From: Tetmemena sp. SeJ-2015
Lineage: Eukaryota > Ciliophora > Spirotrichea > Sporadotrichida > Oxytrichidae
Assembly: GCA_027382625.1 (NCBI GenBank)
Contig: JAJKFJ010021044.1
Location: 62,001 to 126,000, forward strand
DNA: 64,000 nt
Direction: 5' to 3'
The first letter of the stretch is position 1; every line of letters begins with the position of its first letter. The position numbers and the translations under genes are program-made. Below the pieces are notes generated by a model. That model saw nothing but the letters and a program-made list of their open reading frames with translations. It was not told the DNA's origin and did not search any database. Of this stretch, positions 39,501 through 49,898 are shown one piece after another.

Positions 39501-41507
39501 ATGAGTAGAAAGGACAAACCTCTTCTTTTTCTCCGCAAATTTTTAAATCCTCTATGTCTAAATGGTTCTTTGCAAATTTTAATGTAATATATTTAAGGCT
39601 AACAAGCAAAATTAAAAATCATTCAAAACAAATTGAGCAATAATTTAATTAAGTTTATTGGAGAAATTTAATAATTACATTTTTGCTTCCAGTTAACTTA
39701 TTTAAATTAATTCAATTTAAATATAAAATGTATTTATTAAAAAAATGGCTTGTTATATAAAGTCATATATAGTGACCTTCTGATTTCTTCCGAATAAAAT
39801 TTGATACCAGATAAACTCTAAAACACAATCAAGGTCTGATAGATACATTTAGATATCAAATTGTCTTCTTAGAAGAAAGAGTTTTTGTTGTGAGCTGCAG
39901 ACAAAATGTTTAATTTTTCTAAAAATAATTTACAAAAAAGTGGTGAATGGGGCTGAAATTTATACTTTAAGAATTTAATGAGTAGTTTCTTAGGTTATAG
40001 GAGACCTTCATTTCTAAAATTTGTAAGGTAATTAACTAAATATAGTAATATGTCTATATTTCAAATTATCAATTTTTTACATACAGTTTTACCCCTAATT
40101 GATGAATTGCCTAATTGACCGAATTATTATATTTTAAATTCCCTTTGAGTTATCTCTTAATAAGTTGATATAATTATTTAATTATTCAAAACCAGCCTTA
40201 AATTTGTCATATTAATATTCTACATTTTAAACTTAAGCAATTTTGTCTAAATGAATAAAAAATAAAATCTGATGTAAATTTGATGGTTTTGGAGCTAATT
40301 TTGATAAAATATTTAATTATTAATTCTTTAATAAATTAATTAAATAATTTATTTCCCATTAAGGATTTTAAAATCTCAAAATAGAGAATATTTATTTTTC
40401 AACTTCGAAAATCAAAATAATCTATGTTGTATTATTATATTCATTAAAAAAATATTTCGCAAACTTTATAGTCTTGTATACATCAACTTTTTTCTCATCA
40501 TTTTCATTAGAGAGTTCACCTCGTTTTTTCAATTCTTTAAGATATTTTAATTTATCTTTAACTTTATCCAATTTTACTTTTTTGAAAAATTCGCATTACT
40601 GTCTCTTTCTCTGGCACGCTTAGTTTAAATCCAATCCCTCTTCATTTTTCAATAAATCTAGGTTAATGCAATACTATTCTTACATAAAATTATGGTATTT
40701 AGATTTTAATTATCTCTAGATCCGAAAGTCGTGCTTTTGAAGTATGAATAGGGTGATTTTCTAATCTCTTTTTTTACTTGACTTAGCTGAGAGTGAGTTC
40801 TGCTAGTATATATCAATTGAAATTTAGATTTTCGTGATGGGTTTTTTACAAGTCTTTGATCTTAAAATACTTGCGCGAAATTCAACATTGCGCCGCAAGT
40901 GGGACACAATCTTTCCATAATTGATTGATGAGCTAAGTTTATAGAATCTTAGAGAGAGAAAAGAGACTACCTGCAGCAAGGGCTATTAATGAGCTAGTCA
41001 TAGCTGTCAAGGATTTTTTTGTCAATCAAATTCTCTTCCATGAATGAAAGCACACCACTTAGTAATGAGAGAGTCTTGCCAGTTCCAGTGGGCATTTCTA
41101 ATGCTGCTCTCTCCCTCTCTTTGATTGCCTTCATTACACATGCCATGAATTAAAAATGTATTTTTCCTGGACTTGATAGGGCTGATAAGGAAACTTTACT
41201 TCGCACCCTTCGATTTAATAAGTTTTGAGTGGCTGAAATGTTTTAAGGTTTGAATCATTTTGAGGTGTAATGATTGATGGAAACTCTAATTTTTTTTCAT
41301 TATTTGTTGCACAACCTTAGCCTTTGCTATTATCTTATCGAACTTAGCAAGATTAGCTAAATTGAGAAGCAAGCTTTCTAAATTACAATTTAGATTTTAA
41401 ATAAGTAAAAAGCTTTCCTTCCAGCTCATAAAATAATAAAGAAGGTTGGAGGAAAGATCATCACTTTTGAGGTCAAATTCGTCTTCTTGTTCGTAGCTGA
41501 GCTGCAT
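33519..41507 (-). CDS. RAD3/XPD-superfamily DNA helicase, RTEL1/FANCJ-type, copy 2
   Basis: Paralogue of the helicase at 12050-16132. Read on the minus strand from ATG 41507: [17 protein letters not shown], then [13 protein letters not shown], an 11-bp [13 protein letters not shown], Walker [16 protein letters not shown] (about 41080), Walker [19 protein letters not shown] (about 39350), and a C-terminal half with NFSEGF and then [20 protein letters not shown] (about 34420). The acidic Q/E-rich tail ends at TGA 33519-33521. The DEGH variant is shared with copy 1. The gene is spread over 8 kb because of insertions, the largest about 36.2-39.2 kb, which carries plus-strand coding-like segments. 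Around Walker B the two copies differ at many silent positions but few amino acids, which argues for selection on the protein. Some blocks seen in copy 1 (part of the Fe-S region) were not clearly located. Confidence 0.75.
36483..36653 (+). other. Unrecognised coding-like segment nested in helicase copy 2
   Basis: The plus frame reads [20 protein letters not shown] and then [20 protein letters not shown] before TGA at 36651-36653. Composition and codon use are protein-like, unlike the surrounding AT-rich DNA. A second such block, with [20 protein letters not shown], lies at about 36950-37090 on the same strand. The strand is opposite to the host helicase gene, so these are likely segments of another gene inside an insertion. 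Family unknown. Confidence 0.45.
37955..38176 (+). other. Unrecognised coding-like segment nested in helicase copy 2
   Basis: Open frame from ATG 37955 to TGA 38174-38176. It includes [20 protein letters not shown] and [19 protein letters not shown], with normal composition. No family was recognised. It sits within the same insertion, and on the same strand, as the blocks at 36.5-37.1 and 38.6-38.9 kb and may belong to the same gene. Confidence 0.4.
38572..38930 (+). other. Unrecognised two-exon coding-like segment nested in helicase copy 2
   Basis: The first part ends with [21 protein letters not shown] intron (38649-38700, 52 bp) is followed in frame by [20 protein letters not shown] and [20 protein letters not shown], continuing to about 38930. 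The in-frame intron and the normal amino-acid composition support real coding sequence. Function unknown. It lies on the strand opposite to the host helicase gene. Confidence 0.5.
41145..41155. other. IES candidate, 11 bp, pointer CAT
   Basis: On the gene strand CAT is repeated 11 bp apart (plus strand ATG at 41145-41147 and 41156-41158). Deleting 11 bp gives [17 protein letters not shown] in frame, leading into Walker A. This matches copy 1, which has its own 25-bp IES within a few codons of this point. An 11-bp IES is at the small end of what hypotrichs have. Confidence 0.75.
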
Positions 41508-41840
41508 CCCGCCTTTTAGTAACTCAAATTAATAAATTATAAGATCTAAGAAAGACTAGATTTAATTTCATAAAAACTAATCCAGATAGCAATAGATATC
41601 TATTAGAGTTACGATATGATGATAATTTATAATGCCAATTGTAAAAGTTCATTCTATTCATTCTTTGTAGAAATTTCTTTTTGATTACTTAAATGTATTA
41701 ATCGTAAATGTAATTTGATTAGCTAATTAAATTATGATTTGAAAAAATTAATAAAGATATATCTTTATGATTCTAAACATGGAAGGCTAATATCAGATTT
41801 GAATTATATTTTAAGCAGCAGTGAAATTATAAAATCAAAA
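41508..41840. other. Divergent promoter region
   Basis: A 333-bp AT-rich spacer between the start of helicase copy 2 (minus) and the SDF2-like gene (plus). It must hold both promoters. No specific element is identified. Confidence 0.4.
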
Positions 41841-42606
41841 ATGAAAAGGAATTTCTCGATCGTTCTTAACATTACAATAGTGAGTGTTTTGCTTTCTCAC
41901 TCCAACTGCACTGACTATTCTGAGGAAGACATCCAGTCAGCAACAGACTAATTGCCCATAACATGCACCTCCTCTGTTCGTATTCAGAATGTGCGATCCA
42001 TGTACTTCCTGCACTCAAGTGAGCTTTCTTACGGCTCTGGTAGTGGACAACAAGCAATCACAGGCTTTGATAATGATCATGATTACAACTCACTCTGGAT
42101 AGTCAAAGAAAGCGACAAGGATGATGAAGAACTTTGCAGAACAGGAGTCAGAGTGAAGTGCGGAGACATGATCAGACTGGAGCATATGAATACTGGACGC
42201 AATTTGCATTCTCACTCGAGCTTCTAGTCACCTGTGAGCGGCAGACAGGAAGTGAGTGGCTTTGGAAATAATGGTGATGGAGATGGAGGTGATAACTGGG
42301 AAATAGAGTGTGAAAGTGATTTCGTAGAAGAGAAGGGAGTCAAGTATGTTTATGGATACACTATGATTCATTGTTAAAATGCATATGCTAATTATCTACA
42401 CTAAGTTCTACCTAAAGCATAGAGATACTGGCCTTTATCTATACACTGACGGCGGCTCAAAGTACAACGATTAAAACTGCAGACGCTGCCCAATTGTAGG
42501 TCATAGTGAAATCAGCGCAGCAAGAGGAAAACTCAAGAATGGAATATGGAAGGTCCACAGTGGCTTCTTCTTCCCAGATGTAGAGGCTAGAGAGTATTTT
42601 GAATGA
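41841..42606 (+). CDS. SDF2-like ER protein with MIR repeats
   Basis: Stromal cell-derived factor 2 family: secreted or ER-luminal MIR-domain proteins that work with ER chaperones and O-mannosylation. ATG 41841 begins a clear signal peptide (MKRNFSIVLNITIVSVLLSH). MIR repeats follow: VRIQNVRSMYFLHSSEL, VKCGDMIRLEHMNTGRNLHS with SPVSGRQEVSGFG, and FYLKHRDTGLYLYTDGG with CPIVGHSEISAA, ending in KVHSGFFFPDVEAREYFE and TGA 42604-42606. The gene is broken once by a 40-bp segment with 7-bp direct repeats; removal gives about 241 aa, close to the usual SDF2 length of about 210-220. An upstream in-frame ATG at 41739 would bury the signal peptide, so 41841 is preferred. No KDEL-type tail is seen. Confidence 0.88.
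42357..42396. other. IES candidate, 40 bp, pointer TACACTA
   Basis: TACACTA occurs at 42357-42363 and 42397-42403. Deleting 40 bp turns a frameshifted region into GYTKFYLKHRDTG, the start of the third MIR repeat. A GT-AG alternative (42373-42405, 33 bp) does not restore the frame, so excision at the repeat is the only simple reading. Confidence 0.9.
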
Positions 42607-42739
42607 GCTTCTATATTCTTTTAATCGATATTAGCAGGTGTTATGATGATACGTGTCGATCTTTAAGTGTAGATTTATTGTTTAATTTAAGTCCTTCCAA
42701 TTCTAATCACAATTTTAATATTTCTATAATTAATTTGAA

Positions 42740-43717
42740 ATGAAAACTATTCTGAGGAGAAACCATCTCTCGAGACTAAATGACTTATCTTAAAGATCTT
42801 AGCAGATGGTTTGTGGCTAGATGAATATACAAAAGCGAAACTATAACACTCTATTTGAAAGATAAACAAACAATCAGCTAGTCAATATGGATACCAATAT
42901 GATGATCAACTCATTAGAATCTTTACAATTGAACTACGACTTGAGCTTTCCAGCTTCCATTATGGCAGTGCAATTGCTTTTGAGATTGTCATATACACCA
43001 TTCAAATCATTTATGGCAGTAAGTAAGTTACCCTAGATTACCTCATCCAATTTAAGTTAATTTCATTTTTAGAAAATCATCAATGACAAGCATTTCATGG
43101 ATAAACACAACCAAGCCTACAAAAGATTTCTGTTTAATGATCTTGAGCACGATGCTAAATTCTATGTAAGCTCAGTTTAACTAATCGATCTAAAGAGAAT
43201 AAATGATGCTGAGAAAGAGAAAATGAAATTGCAATATGCCCCATCTAGGATTCTCTCATAACTATCTTTTGTAAGATTTTAAAGCTAAATTTATGATTTG
43301 CTTTAGTTCTACTGCCAATTTATAATGATGCGAGCTATTAATACGATAAGCAATTATCCCTAATTCTATCCAGAAGCCATGCATCCCTGGCTAAGCCACG
43401 ATCCTACTTTTATTCTACCGATGGTTTTTATGTCAATCAATTACTTGCTTTTGAAGGTATAAAATCATTAACTTCTAAATTCCTTTATCTTTTAGAGAGG
43501 AGATCACCCCTTCACAATAAACATAAGAAACAGATGGAGTTTCATCAGCTAATCTCTGGCGATAATATATCTGTCCTCAGTTTCCTTGGTGATGCCTCAA
43601 GCACATCTAATTAGTTGGATTGCACTTGGCTCTACTCACTTAATCCTCAAAGAAAGCTTCAAACTTTTTAAGACACTTAAAAATAAAAGGAATATGGATA
43701 GAATTTTCAATTAGTGA
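42740..43717 (+). CDS. OXA1/COX18-like mitochondrial membrane insertase
   Basis: YidC/Oxa1/Alb3-type insertase, expected to insert proteins into the mitochondrial inner membrane. ATG 42740 gives an N-terminus rich in Arg and hydroxylated residues (MKTILRRNHLSRLNDLSQRS), suited to mitochondrial import. The first membrane segment is FPASIMAVQLLLRLSYTPFK, in the position of the family's conserved Trp/Arg segment. After a charged loop come FIMMRAINTI, HPWLSHDPTFILPMVFMSIN and LVMPQAHLISWIALGSTHLI. The family has the same order, including a DPxxILP motif before a membrane span. Three GT-AG introns are visible, starting at GTAAGTAAG (about 43029), GTAAGATTTT (about 43272) and GTATAAAATC (about 43458). 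TGA is at 43715-43717. Identification rests on topology and short motifs; COX18 rather than OXA1 is suggested by the compact form. Confidence 0.6.
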
Positions 43718-43864
43718 TTTAATTATTTTATCGATAGAATATTCTTATAGAAATTAATATTTTTAACAAGAAGAGAAACTTATCAAAGATTTATTTATGC
43801 AAAAACAAAAGTGCTTCATGAAATAAGATAGTCAAATTAATGTATAGTTGAAAAGTTATTATTT

Positions 43865-46306
43865 TCATGTGCAAATAGAGACATAGATATCAGAGAACTG
43901 CATAGGAGAATGTTGCTCAATCTTGACTTTATTTGCTTAGTTCAGGAACAATATATCTAAGAAGTTAGAAACAGCACACTCCTTCAAAGTTTATTACTCG
44001 TTCTTCATGGCTGGAACAAACTATTTAGCAAAGTTCACAGAATTTTAGGGCTGGTTCACACCGTATGCGCCCGCTTTAATCTCAGACTCGGGCAAAGAAG
44101 ATATGTAGGATTTCAATGTATCAAAAGTCTGCTCACTTCTTTTCTAGAACAGTGCTTCATAATCTAACTTGCCACTTAAAACAGATTAATTTTAACATGA
44201 GCTATAATTACTAGCACTGAGCTCTTTGTTGTTGAAGACTTGATCAGTAAACTTTGGTGGCTGCAAGAGAATAGATGTGTCACCTTCAACAAGCTCACCA
44301 CCCTTAACTGGAGAGAGCATGTTTGCATCTTAAAATCCAAACCCAAAAATATCATCTCCAGCTAGCTAGAAGTTATCATTATCCCAATTAGCGCCTTAGT
44401 TAAAGAGTTCTCCATCTCCTTATATTTACTCAAGCATATCAGCCTTGGCCTCTTCTCTGTTGCCTCCCATCATATCAGTCAAGTTAAACAAAGTATCTTG
44501 AGCTTCCTTTGCATCAGGGGAGTCGAAGATGTTAGTCTTACTAGCTGAAGCATTTCCCATCAAAGAGGACTTGCCGAAAGCAGCAGTCTTGTCATTATCA
44601 TTACTTAGAGACAAAAAGCTTCCAACGTCGGGATTGATATCAAGAAGAGAGTTCATTCTAAGCTTTTGGTTTTGATCTCCTTTCTTAGCAGGAGGCCCCA
44701 TCAACAATGACTAATTGAGAGGTTGCTGGTTAGATGCAGTGAAGTTAGTACTTGGCTCATTGTAGTTGAACATCATATTGTTGATCATGAAGGTGCTTTA
44801 GTTTTGCATGAATTAAGCTACTCCAGACCCTTTGAGCATGAGATTAGACATGCTGCTGATGATATCATCGTTCTTCATTTCATTCAAGAATTACTACTGC
44901 TTGTTAGCTGCTCTTTTGTTAGCGAGCTGTGTCCTCTTATCATACTTCATCAGCTCTTTTCTTATGAACTAAACTTAATTTTCATTAATAATAGGCTTTG
45001 ATTTTTAGACTTAGCGCTTATTCATCTTGTTTTCAGCCTAGCCATTCAACTTTTTCGATTCATCAAGGCCTCCGTTACCAGCACCAAAGATGTCACTGAT
45101 ATCCATCATTTGATCGTCTGCTCCTCCATCTCCAAATCCCTGTATTAGCCCTTGATCATCATCCATGTTAGCTCCTCCAAAATCATCATCATAGGGGTTA
45201 TCATTCATAAACGCTGCATCTTCGATGTTCATCTTTGCATAATGATCCATTCCTCCAAAAGAATGATTGTTATTGGTTGTGCTCTCGTTCAGGTATTTGT
45301 TGGCGAGGTTTATCACATCTCTGTTAATACCTAACCCAGAAAATGAGACTGACTAGTTCTAAGCCAAAGAGGTGTCAATCTAGAACTGATTTCTCATCTC
45401 CTCAGCAATTGGACTATCAGTATTATTGAGAGCATCCAAAATTTCCTTGTCGAAATCCATCTACTGAGCTGGTTGAAAATTTCTGATATCATGCTTGCTG
45501 AAATCGAAGTTAGTTCCATCAGCTCCACCTTCCTCAATCTTGATGTTGCTTAATCCAAAGCTAAGGTTATTTAGATTCCTTTGCTTTGATTCTGGACTTA
45601 TGACACTCTCGTCCTTCATTTGCATATCCCCAGAAGTTTTGAAACCCATTGCTTTTTAAGCCTCACTGTAGTCCTTTTTAAAAGCTAAGGTGATCTACTC
45701 CATCACACTCTTGTCTATGCCGGGATACTTAACTACACTTAGGTCAATGAAATTTTTGGGTCTATGGGCAAAGTTACCCATTTACGCTCCAGCGCCTCCA
45801 TTTGCTTCTCTTTGCTTCCTCTACTAGTTTTACCTCTTTGATGCATCCCCTGCATTTTCACCCTTGCCTTCATTCAAATCAACAAAAGGGTTCTTGAGAG
45901 TTTCAAGAGTTGAGCTAGACTCAGAGAGTAGGTAATTGAACTTGCGGTAAAGCAGTTTTGAAAGTCCATGCACCAAAGGGATGACAGTCTTGTAATCGAT
46001 GCTTCCCTATTGCATGAGGTGAACAAGCATCTTGAGTGTGTGTCTCAAATCCATAGCTTGAATGACTGGTTTTGAAAGCCTGCGGTCGAAGTAGCAAGCA
46101 ACCCACAACTGGCGCATTTCCTCTTCATCGCTCAGTTGATTAGCAGTTCCCTTGCTTTTCGATTGAGGGATGGCCTCATCTTTCATCATTATATTAGCAG
46201 CTCTTGTCTTAGTCCCTGCAGGTGTGAACTGATTAGCTGCAGCTGGTGCTCCTCCATAAAACTAGTTTAGGTTTTGCTGAACCATGTTATCTTCAATTTT
46301 TATCAT
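43865..46306 (-). CDS. RAD21/REC8-family cohesin kleisin
   Basis: Alpha-kleisin subunit of cohesin, which closes the SMC ring and is cut by separase. A single uninterrupted frame of 813 codons runs from ATG 46306 to TGA. N-terminal domain: LWVACYFDRRLSKPVIQAMD, then LVHGLSKLLYRKFNYLLSES, equivalent to the family pattern VWLAAHWDKKL...GVVRIYSRKxxYLL. The middle is acidic and Asn/Gln-rich low complexity, as in other kleisins. The C-terminal winged helix ends with FLDILFLNQANKVKIEQHSP and FSDIYVSI, matching the family's closing pattern of an LL segment, V, Q, P and dI.i. No IES and no intron is needed, in contrast with its neighbours. Whether it is mitotic RAD21 or meiotic REC8 cannot be told from the sequence. 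Confidence 0.85.
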
Positions 46307-46505
46307 GTCGCTGTTTGCAAGTATTCTCAAATTAATGGTACTCAAATTTAAATTCAAATTAGTTAGTAATAATTATTATCTCTCCAGCACTTCTATTCCC
46401 TCCAGAACCATTCTAAATATCTAACCCCTCTTTAACATGAACAACTCCTCTAAATTATAATTATTAAATTAAAATGAGAAAAAACAAGTATAGAATAAAC
46501 ATGTT

Positions 46506-48737
46506 TCATTGTTAGTATTTATTAATCGTGGGCGCTGTATATCCTTGGTTTATAGCCTGATTTCTTGAATATCTAAGTTAAGGGTGAATCTGAGGCAACT
46601 AAATGCCCTCACTACTAATATCAATCTTCAAATCTCTCTTGCTGTTAGGCGCCTTCATATTGTTTTAGACATTATCATAGAAAAAATTTAAAATATGGAA
46701 TAAATTAATTCGCTTGATAATGTTTTTTAAATAATGTCAACTTGATTGGCTTAAGAACCTTCTGGGAACACTGCTTAAAAGATTAGATTCAATAATAAAA
46801 TAAAAATTCATTAACTTCTTTTGAAGCTAATCTTCTTGGACTTTTGCTATTTGTTCTGCTTTCTTGAATGATTAGCGATGTTTGATTAATGGGCTCCTTT
46901 TAAACTGGGTCACTTCTACCAGGCTTTTCAAATACTTTGGAGAATTCAACTTCAAGTGGCCTTGCTAAAGTTAATCCATACCTGGGATAGTATTTTTCAT
47001 TTAATTTTTTTTAAAGAATAGAAGTTTTTTATTTTCCGACTTCAGGTAAATTAGAGCGCTGCCTTTCTTCTTTGGCTTTGATATTCTCTCTTGACACTGT
47101 GGTGAAGAGGTAATTTTTATTTCTGTTTCTCTGCCTTTTGAGGAGTTGCTTCTTTCGACTTAAATATTTTTGGATATCCTTCTCCCTCTCATCATAATCT
47201 TCCTCATCTTTAAAAAATAAAAACCGTATAAGACTGGATTTCACAACTTATTTGAATCTTGCTCTTCATCGGCGTCTTAATTTTAGTCAGGTTCTCCCTC
47301 CACAAAGGTCAAAGCAAATGTATCCTCTATGCTACCTGATAAGTTAGAAGGGTTGCCTCTTTTATTGTTAGGAGGCTTAGACAAAGTTGCAAAGTTTCCG
47401 AGCAAGCTGAGACCAACTCTCTTCTTGTCAAACTAATTTGAAGAGGTCTCCTGGCTCTTCTTGAGCTGCATCTGCATTTGCAACTTTCTTTGTTCCTTTC
47501 TACGTTGCAAGAGTGCAAGCTGTTCTTTATCGTCAACTGACATAGCTACCATCTCATTTGAAAGGTATGTCTGCACCTTAGGCTGTTTGTATTCTGCCTT
47601 AAGTTGCTTCATGTACTTGCTCAATAAATTTGTTCCCTCCTCTTCATCTTGCTTTAGAGAAGTTCTCATTCCAGAATTATTTATTTACAGATTTAAAGAA
47701 TAAGAGTCCTATTGATTGTACTTCATAACTAATCCTAATGGCATTGAGAGGGGAGTAGAGGCAATCAAGTTTTACCTGCTAACACTAGTATTGTGGCTGT
47801 TAGCTTAAATGTGGGAATTAAATCTGGAAGGGTGTGCAAAAGTCCCCTGTCTCAATGAACTTAAGTTTTAAATTTGATTGGTGTTCTCATATGAATTAAG
47901 AGTGGAAAATTGGGAAGTAGACTGGGGAAGATTCGCATAAGGATCCAAGGACGATTAATTTAGAATCTGATTGTCCTTATCAATTCTGGGCTACTATTGT
48001 TATCCCTCTGAAAGGCGGTTGTATCTCTGGTTTATTATCATGCTCTAATTTAATCCATTTAAAATTAGCATTAATTAATTAGTTTGAGGATGCCTTTGAA
48101 ATAAAAAAATTCTCGATCTCAAAATTATAAAAGACTTTGGTATCTAGCATTCAATCTTGAAACTCCTTGAATCGAGTTGGGGAGCGCCTATAGAGGGTTT
48201 TATGTTGAATCAGCTTCAGTCATGATGCTGCTAATATTTGAGGCTTGCAAATGAGGGTGAATGTTTCAGCTTCTCTATTTCTGATTACTGAGCTACTCAT
48301 TCATTTTCATAAACAATAACTTGCTTTCAATTAATTTAAAATATCATATTGTTATCTTTATCTTGAGGCAAAGAATTCTGCCTTTGTTACTCAGATTACT
48401 GCTCTTAGATAATCCTCAATCCTTTCTCAAATTTAAGAACATTCTCTCTCTTTTCAATGCCTGAAAAATGTCATTCACTTTTAAATTTACCTTTATCTTT
48501 AATTAAGCATTATATATTTGAATAATTTATAGCATTTTTATCTGATGCTTAAGATAAGCTCTATAGTGCATTTTATTTAGGCTTGTTAGCTGACATTTAG
48601 AGTTTATTCTACCTGATGAACTCATTGAGCATGAGCTTTCTTACTCCGTTATCCATTTTGCCAGTCTTACTGTGGCTCTCTTCTCTAAAAGCCCTTATTA
48701 TCTGTCTCGAACTTCGGACCGCCTCCAAGGAATCCAT
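46506..48737 (-). CDS. Q-rich coiled-coil protein of unknown function
   Basis: Read on the minus strand from ATG 48737 (MDSLEAVRSSRQIIRAFREE). It is a long Gln/Ser/Asn-rich protein with charged coiled-coil stretches, for example LLSKYMKQLKAEYKQPKV and EQLALLQRRKEQRKLQMQMQ near 47460-47640, and DEREKDIQKYLSRKKQLLKR near 47130-47200. One GT-AG intron near 46770-46812 carries the frame past an apparent TGA at about 46790. A shorter C-terminal exon with KAPNSKRDLKIDISSEG ends at about 46506. Some exon joins between 46690 and 47300 are uncertain. No enzymatic motif was seen; a structural or cytoskeletal role is possible but not shown. Confidence 0.6.
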
Positions 48738-48899
48738 TTCTATCAGTGATTACAAACTTTAAGCAATCTTGAATAAATCTTAATTTACTCAATAAGCAGA
48801 GGATAATAATCTCGCTCTCATATACAGCTACTACTGTTTAAAAAGGATCAATATAATATTTTGCTCTATCAATTAAATTCATCTCACATGAATTATCAT

Positions 48900-49880
48900 A
48901 AAATGAGCTTGGATTGAGGAATAAAATAAGAGGTGTAGATAAAATGATTTAGTGGTGTTGCTTCTGAAGTCCATTAAAGATGGCTAAAGATAAAGTCCTT
49001 ATAAACTCACTCACTAATCATTGCTTTCATTTTTATGATAATTGATAGTTTCCACTGAATTCAGGGAAAAGTAAGTTTATTGTTCTTAACTCAAATCAGA
49101 GTAACTATGACGGCATCCATCTCTATTAGAGAGTCATGACTTATGAAAATTATTGTCATCATTCATTAGCCGTTATAAAATTTAAATTAATTATAAATGC
49201 ATATTTATGGATTGAGTTAATACTTAATAAACAAAACCTTATCGCACCTCCGCCCACCTTCCACAACCATCTTACCACTAAAGGCGCTCTCACAGTTTAA
49301 TTTTTAATTTAGCGCACAAGAGTAACTAGGCCCGAGCCATCTCCTTAATAGCCGTATACTTCTACAAAACGTGGAAGAAACTATCAAAGTTCAGACCCTG
49401 ACTTCGCTATTTCCTGTGAACGGAGGCAGAAGAGTGAGTAGAGGCTTAATGCGACTCAGCATATTTATTAATGCATTATAATCTCCTATTAAGTAATCCA
49501 ATTTATTCTACCTTCTTTACTCTCAATTTAGCGACAAAGTGGAGATAAGAATAATTTAAAAATAAAATGAGTTACTAGTATGAAAGTAAGTCCAAATACT
49601 CATTCTAACATCATCATATGGGATCTAATACATATTTTTTCCATTAGAAATAAAAGTGACATCCTCAAGTGTTATGAAGAGTCATTAAGATTGTTTCTTA
49701 TAGGTAATATGGAGGCTTTGTTAGACTAATCAACCTCATCGTTTAAGAAATTATTAGTTTATAATGAATATGATTATGAAATCAGAGACAAAAATGCGTA
49801 ATACAAGATCGAAACAGTCGAGAGGAGATCTTTAATTCTCAACTTAGGGAGCTGGCATGCTACAGTCATTATATTTATAT
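48900..49880 (+). other. Probable gene of unknown function, exon structure unresolved
   Basis: Several plus-strand stretches are protein-like but in different frames. They are SKFIVLNSNQSNYDGIHLYQ (about 49070-49130), a basic Ser/Pro-rich block with RTRVTRPEPSPQQPYTSTKR (about 49310-49370), and DILKCYEESLRLFLIGNMEA followed by KKLLVYNEYDYEIRDKNAQY (about 49660-49800). The last is the most convincing. AT-rich DNA separates them. They could be exons or segments of one gene ending just before 49899, but I could not build a continuous frame. No family recognised. Confidence 0.35.
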
Positions 49881-49898
49881 CTTAATTTACATTAAATT

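Noticed and set aside
16559..41507. Second UBR1-helicase pair as simple pseudogenes
   Set aside because: Conserved motifs are kept with mostly silent differences, and several interruptions are pointer-flanked segments absent from copy 1. One junction near 31.88 kb remains unexplained, so partial decay is not excluded.
42373..42405. GT-AG intron instead of an IES in the SDF2-like gene
   Set aside because: The splice would leave the downstream MIR repeat out of frame, whereas deletion between the TACACTA repeats restores it.
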